From positions 1-64,000 of the forward strand of contig NZ_PYMC01000002.1 in NCBI RefSeq assembly GCF_003026475.1: a stretch of DNA of 64,000 nucleotides. The letters run 5' to 3'. Position numbers and translations under genes: made by a program. Shown here piece by piece: positions 8,480 to 16,594 of the stretch (its first letter is position 1; every line of letters begins with the position of its first letter). The notes under the pieces were generated by a model that saw nothing but the letters and a program-made list of their open reading frames with translations, was not told the origin of the DNA and searched no databases. Source of the DNA: Photobacterium lipolyticum. Its GTDB lineage: Bacteria; Pseudomonadota; Gammaproteobacteria; Enterobacterales; Vibrionaceae.

Positions 8480-8995
8480 CTATTTGATTTTATAGCTAAT
8501 CGTGATAACGCCAGTTTCTTCTGTCGGCGCAACCTTATGCGTAAATGCGGTATCACTTAGGTGCATTTTTTGCCGTAAGTAATTTCGGCCACCATGCTCA
8601 CGGACCACTTCAGCGTAGAAGGTATAATCGCCCTGCTCTACCCGGTTACCGTTGTCGTCTAATCCGTCCCAGATAAAACGATATTCACCCGCAGGCCGTG
8701 TTGCGGACGTCACGGCGTCAACCAACTCGCGGTCATAGCGGCCGACTTTTCGCCACCAGCTACGCAAATCTTTAAGCCACTCATCTTTTCCGACCCACAA
8801 CTCAATAGTGCGTACCGATTTCCGGTTGCCATTTTCTACCCAGACCGCAACATAAGGGCGGGCATACATGGTGGTTTCAATTTTTGGCAACTCAAATTCC
8901 ACCTCTATATGTGCGCTTGCAGGAATTGCGGTAGCCTGAGCAAAAAGAGGCAAAGCCAATGCGGCAACCAAAAGGCTATTGGTGATAAGTGTCAT
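8480..8995 (-). CDS. DUF2271 domain exported protein
   Basis: A 171-residue protein with a signal peptide (MTLITNSLLVAALALPLFAQA). The DUF2271 core has YVAVWVENGNRKSVRTIELW, then WWRKVGRYDRELVDAVTSATR and a C-terminal FlgD-like stretch YRFIWDGLDDNGNRVEQGDY. I use the ATG at 8995 because AAAGGA lies six bases before it and a signal peptide follows. A longer frame to 9088 overlaps the PepSY gene and adds no sensible sequence. DUF2271 genes commonly sit beside PepSY genes. By order this matches fpvH. Confidence 0.82.
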   Translation of the reverse strand: MTLITNSLLVAALALPLFAQATAIPASAHIEVEFELPKIETTMYARPYVAVWVENGNRKSVRTIELWVGKDEWLKDLRSWWRKVGRYDRELVDAVTSATRPAGEYRFIWDGLDDNGNRVEQGDYTFYAEVVREHGGRNYLRQKMHLSDTAFTHKVAPTEETGVITISYKIK

Positions 8996-9030
8996 GGAAA
9001 ATCCTTTGGGAACAAATGCGCCGTATACTT

Positions 9031-9696
9031 TTAAGGAACAGCAACAAAGAAGATTAATAAGCTGATAAGAGAGCCGAATACCGTCCACTTAAGCGAGGTG
9101 TTAAATGTCTTTTTCTTTGGTACTAGCAGACACACTCCGGTCAGAACAAAAAACACCATCAGCAAGGCCGTAATATCGATAAACCATTTCCATACCTCAC
9201 CGCTATTTCGCCCTTTGTGTAAATCATTCAGTATCGCCACTGCACCATAATGTGTTTTCTCGATGACCGCTTCTGCACTTGCCATATCAATAAATACCGC
9301 AACGTTATAGCCCGGGCCTTTGTAGTCCATCGTGATCTCGCCTTCGAGCAATTCATCGTCTTCAACTTCCGTGAATACCTGCAGTGCCGAAGGCTGGCCT
9401 GATAACCGCGCGTATTGCGTCAGGTGTTTAACCAGGGCGCTTTCATTCGGTACATATTTACCACCGTCTGAACTCAGCAGTTCAACCGGTAATGACAAGG
9501 TTAATTGTGAAATATCAGGCTGGCTTTTTACGAACAGAGCCGGGCGATTTAACGTGATTCCGGTAATCGCAAAAAACAGCACAACAAGCAGCAATGCCAT
9601 TGAAATATAGATATGCAGGCGGCGAGCCCAAGTCTGAACAGCCTTGCTTTTCAACAGCGTCTTATTGTTTACCAGTGCCTTGTGCTTAGAAGCCAT
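9031..9696 (-). CDS. PepSY-type inner-membrane protein, probable iron-release reductase component
   Basis: A 221-residue protein with three transmembrane helices (about residues 30-49, 166-187 and 197-218) and a PepSY-like periplasmic domain between the first two. It has the family histidines in ARRLHIYIS and in ILNDLHKGRNSGEVWKW. PepSY membrane proteins such as FpvG reduce siderophore-bound Fe(III) at the periplasmic face. This one is shorter than the four-helix reductases, so it may need a partner. It is the first gene of the operon, about 50 bp from a Fur box, with tight spacing to all the genes after it. Confidence 0.82.
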   Translation of the reverse strand: MASKHKALVNNKTLLKSKAVQTWARRLHIYISMALLLVVLFFAITGITLNRPALFVKSQPDISQLTLSLPVELLSSDGGKYVPNESALVKHLTQYARLSGQPSALQVFTEVEDDELLEGEITMDYKGPGYNVAVFIDMASAEAVIEKTHYGAVAILNDLHKGRNSGEVWKWFIDITALLMVFFVLTGVCLLVPKKKTFNTSLKWTVFGSLISLLIFFVAVP

Positions 9697-9748
9697 GAGG
9701 ATAACAGCCCGAATTGAATGTGTTTTTCCTGAATGGCATCAATGTAGT

Positions 9749-9763
9749 TGATAATGGTTATCA
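9749..9763 (-). promoter_or_regulatory. Fur box of the Fpv-like operon
   Basis: TGATAATGGTTATCA matches the 7-1-7 Fur consensus TGATAAT-N-ATTATCA with one mismatch. It stands about 53 bp before the ATG of the PepSY gene. An AT-rich stretch next to it (9768-9787) is shared with the control region at 19878-19897, which suggests a common promoter layout. Iron repression is the expected effect. Confidence 0.8.
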
Positions 9764-9831
9764 TTGGCATTTAATTTACATTGTTTACGTTAAGATACAG
9801 ATCAAAACACCAATTCATTTTGCTCCGCCAT

Positions 9832-10050
9832 TTAGACGATTGATGTCTCAACTTCCTTAACCATGGATACTCTTGATGCGTCAATTTCAGCTACCCACAT
9901 AAAATTCATGAATTTAAATGAGAATTCTCTTGTTCTTTCCTCAAACCCAACCACCTTCTGTGACTTACCTCCCACATCTGTTATTTGTTTAATAAATCTG
10001 TATAATTCGCCACCTATTAATTCGTGCTTTAATTTCTGTAGATTTGGCAT
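9832..10050 (-). CDS. small protein of unknown function
   Basis: A possible 72-residue soluble protein (MPNLQKLKHELIGGELYRFIKQITD at the start) with a balanced, protein-like composition: basic helix, a short Gly-rich turn, then FSFKFMNFMWVAEID. I do not recognise a family. It is transcribed away from the ybiT-type gene. Its ATG lies only four bases from the palindrome at 10055-10070 and no good ribosome-binding site is visible, which lowers confidence. A frame on the opposite strand over the same bases looks less protein-like. Confidence 0.4.
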   Translation of the reverse strand: MPNLQKLKHELIGGELYRFIKQITDVGGKSQKVVGFEERTREFSFKFMNFMWVAEIDASRVSMVKEVETSIV

Positions 10051-10054
10051 CTCT

Positions 10055-10070
10055 GACTAAGCGCTTAGTC
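10055..10070. promoter_or_regulatory. perfect 16-bp palindrome between divergent genes
   Basis: GACTAAGCGCTTAGTC is its own reverse complement with no spacer. It lies between the start of the small leftward gene (10050) and the start of the ABC-F gene (10096), where an operator for a dimeric regulator would be expected. No T-run follows on either strand, so it is not an intrinsic terminator. The binding protein is unknown. Confidence 0.45.
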
Positions 10071-10095
10071 AATCTTCATACCTAGGAATACTTCT

Positions 10096-11700
10096 TTGAT
10101 ATCAACCGCAAACATCACCATGCAATTCGGTGCCGAACCTTTATTTGAAAACATTTCTGCTAAGTTTGGTAACGGTAACCGTTACGGCTTAATCGGAGCC
10201 AATGGATGTGGTAAATCAACGTTCATGAAGATTCTTAGCGGTGCATTAGCTCCAAGCTCTGGCAATGTATCTATCACCCCTGGATTAAAACTTGGCGTGC
10301 TAAGTCAAGACCAATTTGCTTTCGAGCAATACAACGTTATCGACGTAGTGATCATGGGTGACCGCAAGCTATGGGAAATCAAAAAAGAACGTGACCGTAT
10401 TTACTCACTACCAGAAATGAGCGAAGAAGACGGCATGGCAGTGGCCGAACTTGAAAGTGAGTTCGCAGAAATGGATGGCTACACCGCAGAAAGCCGCGCT
10501 GGCGATATTTTGCTGCAAGCTGGTATTGAAGAAGAGTTCCATTTCGGTTTAATGCAACACGTTGCTCCGGGCTGGAAACTTCGTGTGCTATTAGCTCAAG
10601 CACTTTTCGCCAACCCTGATATCTTGTTGTTAGATGAACCAACCAACAACTTGGATATTCATACGATTAACTGGCTTGCTGAAGAATTGAACCAGCGTAA
10701 GTGCACGATGATCATCATTTCGCACGACCGCCACTTCTTGAATTCAGTCTGTACTCACATGGCAGACATCGATTACGGCGAGCTTCGTATCTACCCAGGT
10801 AACTACGAATACTTCCTTGAAGCTTCAGGCCTCATTCGTGAGCAATTATTGGCTGGCAATGCTAAAAAAGCGGCTGAAATTAGCGAACTTCAAGATTTCG
10901 TAAATCGATTTGGTGCAAACGCTTCTAAAGCTAAGCAAGCAAGTTCTCGCGCGAAAAAGATGGATAAGATCAAGCTAGACGAAGTTAAATCGACTAGCCG
11001 TATTAGCCCATCGATTGATTTTGGTGAAGGCAAGAAGCTGCATCGCCAAGCACTTGAGCTACAAGATTTGGGGCATGCCTTTGAAGATGAATTACTTTTT
11101 GAAAACGGTAACTTACTTCTGGAAGCAGGTACTCGTTTAGCCGTGATTGGCGAAAATGGTGTCGGTAAAACGACATTGCTACGCTGCCTAGTCAACGAGT
11201 TAGAGCAAAAACAAGGCGTTGTTAAATGGTCTGAAAATGCTTCTATCGGCTATTGCCCACAAGACAGCACAGCCGATTTCGACAACGATTTAAGTATCTT
11301 CGATTGGATCTCACAATGGCGCACAACGAAGCACGATGATTTGATGGTTCGTGGTATTTTAGGTCGCTTACTATTTACCGCTGATGATGCAAACAAAAAA
11401 GCGAAAAATTGTTCTGGTGGTGAAAAGAACCGCTTACTGTTTGGTAAGTTGATGATGCAAGACATCAATGTTCTCGTTATGGATGAACCAACGAACCACA
11501 TGGACATGGAAGCGATTGAAGCGCTTAATAACGCACTTAAAAGTTATCAAGGTACGCTTATTTTTGTGAGCCATGACCGCGAGTTTGTATCATCTCTTGC
11601 AACTTCTATTATTGATGTGAAAGACAAGAAGCTCGTTAACTTCCAAGGTACTTATGATGAGTATCTGTCGCATCAACAAAAAATGTTAAACGTCGCATAA
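10096..11700 (+). CDS. ybiT: ABC-F family ATPase, YbiT type
   Basis: A cytoplasmic translation-associated ABC-F protein of 534 residues, close in length and sequence to E. coli YbiT (530). The first nucleotide-binding domain has [14 protein letters not shown], the characteristic degenerate signature [27 protein letters not shown] and [10 protein letters not shown]. The linker (about 270-320) is short and rich in lysine and alanine. The second domain has [42 protein letters not shown] and IFVSHDREF. Both ATPase sites look intact. ABC-F proteins act at the ribosomal E site; YbiT's exact duty is unsettled. The start is TTG at 10096, with AGGA about ten bases before it and the family-like opening [16 protein letters not shown]. 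No membrane segment. Confidence 0.92.
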   Translation: MISTANITMQFGAEPLFENISAKFGNGNRYGLIGANGCGKSTFMKILSGALAPSSGNVSITPGLKLGVLSQDQFAFEQYNVIDVVIMGDRKLWEIKKERDRIYSLPEMSEEDGMAVAELESEFAEMDGYTAESRAGDILLQAGIEEEFHFGLMQHVAPGWKLRVLLAQALFANPDILLLDEPTNNLDIHTINWLAEELNQRKCTMIIISHDRHFLNSVCTHMADIDYGELRIYPGNYEYFLEASGLIREQLLAGNAKKAAEISELQDFVNRFGANASKAKQASSRAKKMDKIKLDEVKSTSRISPSIDFGEGKKLHRQALELQDLGHAFEDELLFENGNLLLEAGTRLAVIGENGVGKTTLLRCLVNELEQKQGVVKWSENASIGYCPQDSTADFDNDLSIFDWISQWRTTKHDDLMVRGILGRLLFTADDANKKAKNCSGGEKNRLLFGKLMMQDINVLVMDEPTNHMDMEAIEALNNALKSYQGTLIFVSHDREFVSSLATSIIDVKDKKLVNFQGTYDEYLSHQQKMLNVA

Positions 11701-11739
11701 GCATTACGGTCTAGAAATACACATATATCAACCAGAATA

Positions 11740-11938
11740 AGTCAGAACAATGGTACCGGCCGCTACATATTTATCCAGGATGTGAAATCACTGTATCGAC
11801 CGGATCCAGTCGTATCCACTTACTGGCATTTTTGGACCCAAGCGTAGCTTCAAATCACTCGATCTGATTGGTGTTGCGCAGTTCCTTAATACTACTCACC
11901 TCGATATCGTCCATCCCGAGCTGAAAAAAGCGGCTTGA
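11740..11938 (+). pseudogene. decayed coding fragment of unknown origin
   Basis: Two short, sensible-looking stretches in different frames: NNGTGRYIFIQDVKSLYRPD (around 11745-11805) and, after a frame change, GIFGPKRSFKSLDLIGVAQF to a stop at 11936-11938. Neither has a start codon with a ribosome site. The bias toward protein-like sequence without a whole frame suggests the remains of a larger gene. I cannot name it. Confidence 0.25.
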
Positions 11939-12009
11939 ACGGTTGAAACAGGTAGGAAGCAGGGAGATATAGTACCGATCTCCCTACCGTATTCTAAAAA
12001 ACAGTTAAA

Positions 12010-12201
12010 TTACAACAAGCCCTCAACACGAGCCTGATGCAAGACGATAGGATCAACCGCGGCATAAGCCGCATCCCACAATGCTCCGATATACATCCTT
12101 TCTTTTCCTTTTGCTTGACGTTCAAGTTGATCAAGCTTGCGCAACTCTTCCAAGGTTAACGGCTGTGTAAATAATGCCTTAGCCTTTTCAAGATTTTCCA
12201 T
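12010..12201 (-). CDS. small helical protein of unknown function
   Basis: A 63-residue soluble, probably all-helical protein (MENLEKAKALFTQPLTLEEL then KLDQLERQAKGKERM). The ATG at 12201 is preceded by GGAG about nine bases upstream, and the composition is clearly coding. It has no signal peptide or membrane helix. It stands alone between the fragment at 11740-11938 and the terminator of the TonB2 operon. I do not recognise the family. Confidence 0.65.
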   Translation of the reverse strand: MENLEKAKALFTQPLTLEELRKLDQLERQAKGKERMYIGALWDAAYAAVDPIVLHQARVEGLL

Positions 12202-12442
12202 GTGCCTATCTCCAACAATACCAAATTAAGAAGCGGGCTGTGCTTAACCAGGCAGCTGGTCAATTTGGTATCACGATGTCGATATCACCCGTTACATTTA
12301 CCACAATAACATTATGACTATCAATTCATCCGGCTGACATTTCCCTCAGGTATACCATTTTCTAAGTCAATGCTGATATTGATCAAATTTATAGGTATTA
12401 TCACCAGAAGCCCGCCAAATATGCACCTAAACACCCAATCAA

Positions 12443-12482
12443 CAAAAAGAGCGATGGACCAAATTGTCCATCGCTCTTTTTG
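12443..12482. terminator. bidirectional terminator at the end of the TonB2 operon
   Basis: A perfect 17-bp inverted repeat, CAAAAAGAGCGATGGAC and GTCCATCGCTCTTTTTG, with a six-base loop. T-rich arms on both strands let it stop the leftward TonB2 operon, and it would also work rightward. Confidence 0.9.
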
Positions 12483-12514
12483 TTTTGAAGCGAAGTAACG
12501 CAGTATTTATAGGG

Positions 12515-13681
12515 TCACTTCTGCATATGACGAACCTGCTCCAAGTATTTGATCCAGCTTTTTGACGCAGCAGAGGGCGCAATATTATTTGCAAGCTTGG
12601 CGTGGATAATCGCTTTTTCAAATTCTTCCAGCTTGTAATAGGCCCGCACCTTCGCAAGCTCTATCACTGCTTTCTTGTCTTTACGTTTTACCTTATCCAG
12701 CTCGGCAAGTGCTTTATGATAGTGACCTTCCTGAAGCAGTAATTGGGCCAGCGGCCAGCGGTGTTTACTGTCTAACTTTGCCGCTAACATCCAGACAGAG
12801 ATGGCTTTATCCCACTCTTTTGCCATCTGCCAATACATTGCTTGTTCAGACAGTAAACCGGGATTGTGCTGGCTAGCATCTAACTCATCAAACAAGATTG
12901 CAGCACGCTCGGGAATACCAGCTTGTGCATAGAGCTGAGCAAGAGTTTTCAGATCTTGCTGACTTAATGTGACCCCCTGATGCCTCGCCAGGGCCAGAGT
13001 CTCTAACGCATCGGATGAGCGCCCGATACGTAATTGAATGCCCGCCAGTTGCTGCCACCAGACTGTTTTATTCGGCTCTAACACGATAAGACAATTAAGG
13101 GTTGAAATGGATGCTTTCCATTGTTTCAGCTGAAGCTGCGCACCCAACCGAATGGTCAGAGGCTGGGTCTCATCTTTCTTTTGATACGACTTATAACGGT
13201 TTAACGCCGAGAGTACCTGTTGCCACTCTTCTAGCTGATAATGGCTTTGCGCAATGCGCAACCATAATTCATCGGCTTTCTGAGACTCCGGGATCTGCTT
13301 TGATAGCGCGTAGTAATGCGGTAAGGCGGCTTTAAACTGCTGATTCGATAATAGAATGTCAGCTAACATACGTTGCGTAACCCATGCTTGCTCGTCATTT
13401 AACAAACCACTTTTAACGGCATAAGACAGATTATCAATGGCTTTATCGGTATTGCCCTTCTGCCAATAGAAGATGCCGAGCATACGCTTTACAAACGCTT
13501 TGTCATAAGCACGAGAAGGATCTAAATCAGCAAGCAACGCAATGGCGTCATTCAATTTTTCATCTTGCTGCAAATTATGCGCACGCTGAACTTTGCCGGC
13601 AGTAAACTGAGAGAGTTCTTCAGCATTGGTGCTCACAGGTACACACAGCATCAAGGCAAGAGCAATAACAACTTTCTTCAT
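12515..13681 (-). CDS. TPR-repeat periplasmic protein of the TonB2 operon
   Basis: A 388-residue exported protein with a signal peptide MKKVVIALALMLCVPVSTNA, then about eight tetratricopeptide-like helical hairpins, e.g. GIFYWQKGNTDKAIDNLSYA, LRIAQSHYQLEEWQQVLSAL and ALAELDKVKRKDKKAVIELA. TPR proteins of this kind are common last genes of TonB2-type operons and probably scaffold periplasmic parts of the energy-transducing complex. I use the ATG at 13681, which gives the signal peptide. A GTG at 13690 overlaps the tonB stop by four bases and is possible. It is followed by a strong terminator. Confidence 0.82.
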   Translation of the reverse strand: MKKVVIALALMLCVPVSTNAEELSQFTAGKVQRAHNLQQDEKLNDAIALLADLDPSRAYDKAFVKRMLGIFYWQKGNTDKAIDNLSYAVKSGLLNDEQAWVTQRMLADILLSNQQFKAALPHYYALSKQIPESQKADELWLRIAQSHYQLEEWQQVLSALNRYKSYQKKDETQPLTIRLGAQLQLKQWKASISTLNCLIVLEPNKTVWWQQLAGIQLRIGRSSDALETLALARHQGVTLSQQDLKTLAQLYAQAGIPERAAILFDELDASQHNPGLLSEQAMYWQMAKEWDKAISVWMLAAKLDSKHRWPLAQLLLQEGHYHKALAELDKVKRKDKKAVIELAKVRAYYKLEEFEKAIIHAKLANNIAPSAASKSWIKYLEQVRHMQK

Positions 13682-13686
13682 CTTAA

Positions 13687-14313
13687 TCACTTTTTGGGCT
13701 CGAATTTGAATAGATAAGTTCGACCTTCTTGCGCAATTGCTTTTCCATCAACTACCTTGGCTTGATATTTGAACTTACGCAGTGCGCGAATGGCCTCTTT
13801 TTCAAATAAGCGCCGAGGTTTTGCTTCAAGCACAGAAATATCTGTAGGACGCCCTTGCGGATCGATGGTGAAAGACAACACTACATACCCTTTCGCCCGC
13901 ATTTTCTCCGCTCGCGCAGGATAGCGAGGTTTAACACTATATAACGGCATCGCTTGCTGATTGGCACCAAAATCAGAGAACTGAGGCACATTAATCCCCA
14001 CACCAGAAATTGCCGTGTCCAATGCCAAATTGGGCATGGCTGGCGTGGGTGTCGCCGTCACAGATTGCGAACTGGTTGGCACTGCTTCCGGTGGTGGTTC
14101 CGGTGTATCCGGTTTTTGTGGCAAAGCACGCTGGCGTCGCTGAGCATCGCGCTCTTGCTCAACCATCACGATATCAAACGCCAGCACTTGAGATTGTTCA
14201 GGCGCACGTTGCTGGCCGTTATCAACCATCCACGCCATAAAGGTGAACAATCCCAACGCCACAGCCGTCGATACCGGCAGTGCAACCAAAAGCCGAAAAG
14301 CTACAGAAAACAT
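13687..14313 (-). CDS. tonB2: TonB2 energy-transducing protein
   Basis: This protein spans the periplasm and passes the ExbB/ExbD proton-driven motion to outer-membrane receptors. The 208-residue protein has one N-terminal membrane helix, a short proline-rich region (LPQKPDTPEPPPEAVPTS) and the C-terminal TonB fold: YSVKPRYPARAEKMRAKGYV, then FTIDPQGRPTDISVLEAKP and FEKEAIRALRKFKYQA. The short proline region and length fit TonB2 better than TonB1. Its ATG overlaps the exbD stop (TAATG). Confidence 0.92.
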   Translation of the reverse strand: MFSVAFRLLVALPVSTAVALGLFTFMAWMVDNGQQRAPEQSQVLAFDIVMVEQERDAQRRQRALPQKPDTPEPPPEAVPTSSQSVTATPTPAMPNLALDTAISGVGINVPQFSDFGANQQAMPLYSVKPRYPARAEKMRAKGYVVLSFTIDPQGRPTDISVLEAKPRRLFEKEAIRALRKFKYQAKVVDGKAIAQEGRTYLFKFEPKK

Positions 14314-14720
14314 TAACGCTTCTCCGCCGCCAGGGCGATATTTTGTACACCCGCACCTTTCGCCGCATCCATCACTTTCACCACAGTACCGTTATAGGCA
14401 TGTTCGTCAGCCTGGATCACTAACGATGCTTCCGGCTGTTCCAGCAGCAGGTGCTCAAGTGTAGCTTGCACACGTTCAGCATCCACCACACGTTTGTCGA
14501 TATAGATATCATTGGCTGATGTGATGGCGATAAAGATCCCTGCATCCTTTTGACTCACAACATTGCTGGCCTGCGGGCGATTGACCTCGACACCCGATTC
14601 ACGAACAAACGAGCTTGTAACAATGAAGAATATCAGCATGATAAAAACAATATCCAACATAGATGTCATATCGATTTGTGCTTCTTCACGAGCAGAAGAC
14701 GGACGGCTGAGTCTCATCAT
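14313..14720 (-). CDS. exbD2: ExbD2 proton-channel component
   Basis: A 135-residue protein with one N-terminal membrane helix, DMTSMLDIVFIMLIFFIVTS. It contains the essential aspartate of the ExbD/TolR family in LDIVFIML. A periplasmic domain with VIQADEHAYNGTVVKVMDAA follows. It works with ExbB2 to harvest the proton gradient for TonB2. It overlaps exbB2 by four bases (ATGA) and touches tonB2. Confidence 0.93.
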   Translation of the reverse strand: MMRLSRPSSAREEAQIDMTSMLDIVFIMLIFFIVTSSFVRESGVEVNRPQASNVVSQKDAGIFIAITSANDIYIDKRVVDAERVQATLEHLLLEQPEASLVIQADEHAYNGTVVKVMDAAKGAGVQNIALAAEKR

Positions 14721-15247
14721 TGGCTCCTTAATAATTTTTCTAATTTGAGTTCACGCATGTGGCAAGCTTTAGCAAGACGAGCGTGAACAAACATACCAGC
14801 AAGTGCCGCAACCATGCCTGCCATTGTCGGCAGTGTCGCAAGCGAAATACCTGAGGCCATTAAACGAGGTTGGCTGCTGCCCTGCGTCGCCATCACATCA
14901 AACACAGAAATCATGCCTGTCACCGTACCGAGCAAGCCAAGCATTGGGCAAATGGCCACCAGCACTTTGATCAAGTTTAAGTTTTGACTTAACGCGGTAC
15001 GGGCTTCATTTAACCAGCCTTCGCGCATTGCATGGGCATACCATGAGGTTTGATCATCACGTTCATGCCATTTCGCGAGCCAGGCTTTTCTCTGATTCGG
15101 ATACTGGAAGAGCAGGTAGATAACCCGCTCAACCACCAGCAACCAGCAAAGCATGACCACGGCAGCCAACCACCATAGTATTTGGCCGCCCTGGTTCATG
15201 AATTGTGATAATGATAACCACCAGGCTTGTAAAAGACTGATTTCCAT
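14717..15247 (-). CDS. exbB2: ExbB2 proton-channel component
   Basis: A 176-residue MotA/TolQ/ExbB family membrane protein with three helices. The family core is VLVAICPMLGLLGTVTGMIS followed by LMASGISLATLPTMAGMVAA. The short loop between helices 1 and 2 contains the cytoplasmic segment typical of ExbB2. It forms the channel with ExbD2. Its ATG overlaps the ttpC stop by one base, so the operon is translationally coupled here. Confidence 0.93.
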   Translation of the reverse strand: MEISLLQAWWLSLSQFMNQGGQILWWLAAVVMLCWLLVVERVIYLLFQYPNQRKAWLAKWHERDDQTSWYAHAMREGWLNEARTALSQNLNLIKVLVAICPMLGLLGTVTGMISVFDVMATQGSSQPRLMASGISLATLPTMAGMVAALAGMFVHARLAKACHMRELKLEKLLRSQ

Positions 15248-16593
15248 TATGCTGCTTTTCCTACTTTTTCAGCCTGCTCTGCAACAAGGCTGATCCCTTG
15301 TTTCTCCAGAATATTTCGGATGGTATCAGCTTGAGTGCTCAAAATATTATGCGCAAGCAGCAGTGGCATTGCCGCAACAAGGCCGAGTACCGTCGTAATA
15401 AGCGCCATTGATATACCGCCCGCCATCACTTTAGGATCACCGTTACCAAACTGGGTGATCACCTGGAAGGTTTCGATCATCCCCGTCACCGTGCCCAGCA
15501 GGCCTAACATAGGTGCCAGTGCCGCAAGCAATTTCAGCATCGATAAGCCCTTCTCAAGACTTTGCTGTTCATCAACAATGGCCTCAAGCAAACGTAATTC
15601 TAATGCTTCAACGCTACGATTTTGTTCTTTGTCATACACCGCAATAACGCGGCCTAACGGGTTATTGCCAGGCTGTTGTGGTTTCTTTAATTGCGCTTTA
15701 ATTTGCTGGCGGGCAATAAACAGCTTAGCGCCACGGAACAACGTAATAATCGCGCCAATCGCTAGTAAGCCTAAGATGATCTTACCCACAACGCCACCGT
15801 GTTCCAGTCGCTCACTTAGCGAAGGGGTATTTGCTAATTGCTCAAGCATCATACCGCGGGAAGGATCGACAACCAGCGGCATCAGGCCGACTTGACTCAT
15901 GCTCGCCAAATCAGCAGAAACCGGACCTTTTTCAGGTTGCTTTAAATAAGGCTTAGCAACATGACGAACACTATTCCATTGAACGTAACCCTGGTCGCCA
16001 ACCAATGCGAAACTGCCCAGGCGATAGGCGTCTACGTCGACTTTATACCCTTCGCCATTAATATACGGCACCGAAACAGGGGCAAGTTCTGCACTGGCAT
16101 CAATTTGCTCAACCATGCCCTGCCACAGGCCCGTTAACTGAGTCATCGAAGGCAATGCCTTGGCGTCAACAATCTGATCGACAACAGATGCATACTGCGT
16201 GCTATCAACCCCCGTTACCGAGAAATCCATTTCAGCGTTCAGTTCTTTGGCCGACTGGCGAACAACACCAAATAACTCTCCCAGGCTTCCGGTTTCTAAA
16301 CGAAGCTGTTCTTCCAGTACTGAAAGCCGGTTTTCGTTTTCGCTGAAGGTCTTGCTCAATTGATCAGTTTCACGTTGAAGTTGATCACGCTGAGCAAGCA
16401 GTGCGTCACGTTGGGCACGAATACCCTGCTCTGTTTGGTTAAATCCGGCTTCACGTTGTATGTTATGTGCACGCTGCGCTTTCTGGGCCTGCTGTGTTTT
16501 TGAAAGCAATGTTTCTGTAGATATTAATTCAGCAGAGACCGTAACCGGCAAGCTAAACAGGCAAAGGGCTGTTACTAACGTTTTGAACTTCAT
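15247..16593 (-). CDS. ttpC: TtpC, long MotA/TolQ/ExbB-type protein of the TonB2 system
   Basis: In 448 residues it joins a signal peptide (to about 21) and a long periplasmic region with a strong coiled coil (about 30-110, e.g. QRDALLAQRDQLQRETDQLS) to a C-terminal ExbB-like membrane domain (about 275-430). That domain has LLAALAPMLGLLGTVTGMIE and MAGGISMALITTVLGLVAA. This build is that of TtpC, which Vibrio TonB2 systems need and which TonB1 systems lack. It lies two bases from the DUF3450 gene and overlaps exbB2 by one base. Confidence 0.92.
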   Translation of the reverse strand: MKFKTLVTALCLFSLPVTVSAELISTETLLSKTQQAQKAQRAHNIQREAGFNQTEQGIRAQRDALLAQRDQLQRETDQLSKTFSENENRLSVLEEQLRLETGSLGELFGVVRQSAKELNAEMDFSVTGVDSTQYASVVDQIVDAKALPSMTQLTGLWQGMVEQIDASAELAPVSVPYINGEGYKVDVDAYRLGSFALVGDQGYVQWNSVRHVAKPYLKQPEKGPVSADLASMSQVGLMPLVVDPSRGMMLEQLANTPSLSERLEHGGVVGKIILGLLAIGAIITLFRGAKLFIARQQIKAQLKKPQQPGNNPLGRVIAVYDKEQNRSVEALELRLLEAIVDEQQSLEKGLSMLKLLAALAPMLGLLGTVTGMIETFQVITQFGNGDPKVMAGGISMALITTVLGLVAAMPLLLAHNILSTQADTIRNILEKQGISLVAEQAEKVGKAA

Positions 16594-16594
16594 C

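Noticed and set aside
9863-10060. 65-codon rightward frame opposite the small gene at 9832-10050
   Set aside because: The opposite-strand reading has a more protein-like composition; this one looks like its shadow.
15335-15895. 186-codon rightward frame opposite ttpC
   Set aside because: Antisense shadow of a gene with strong family motifs.
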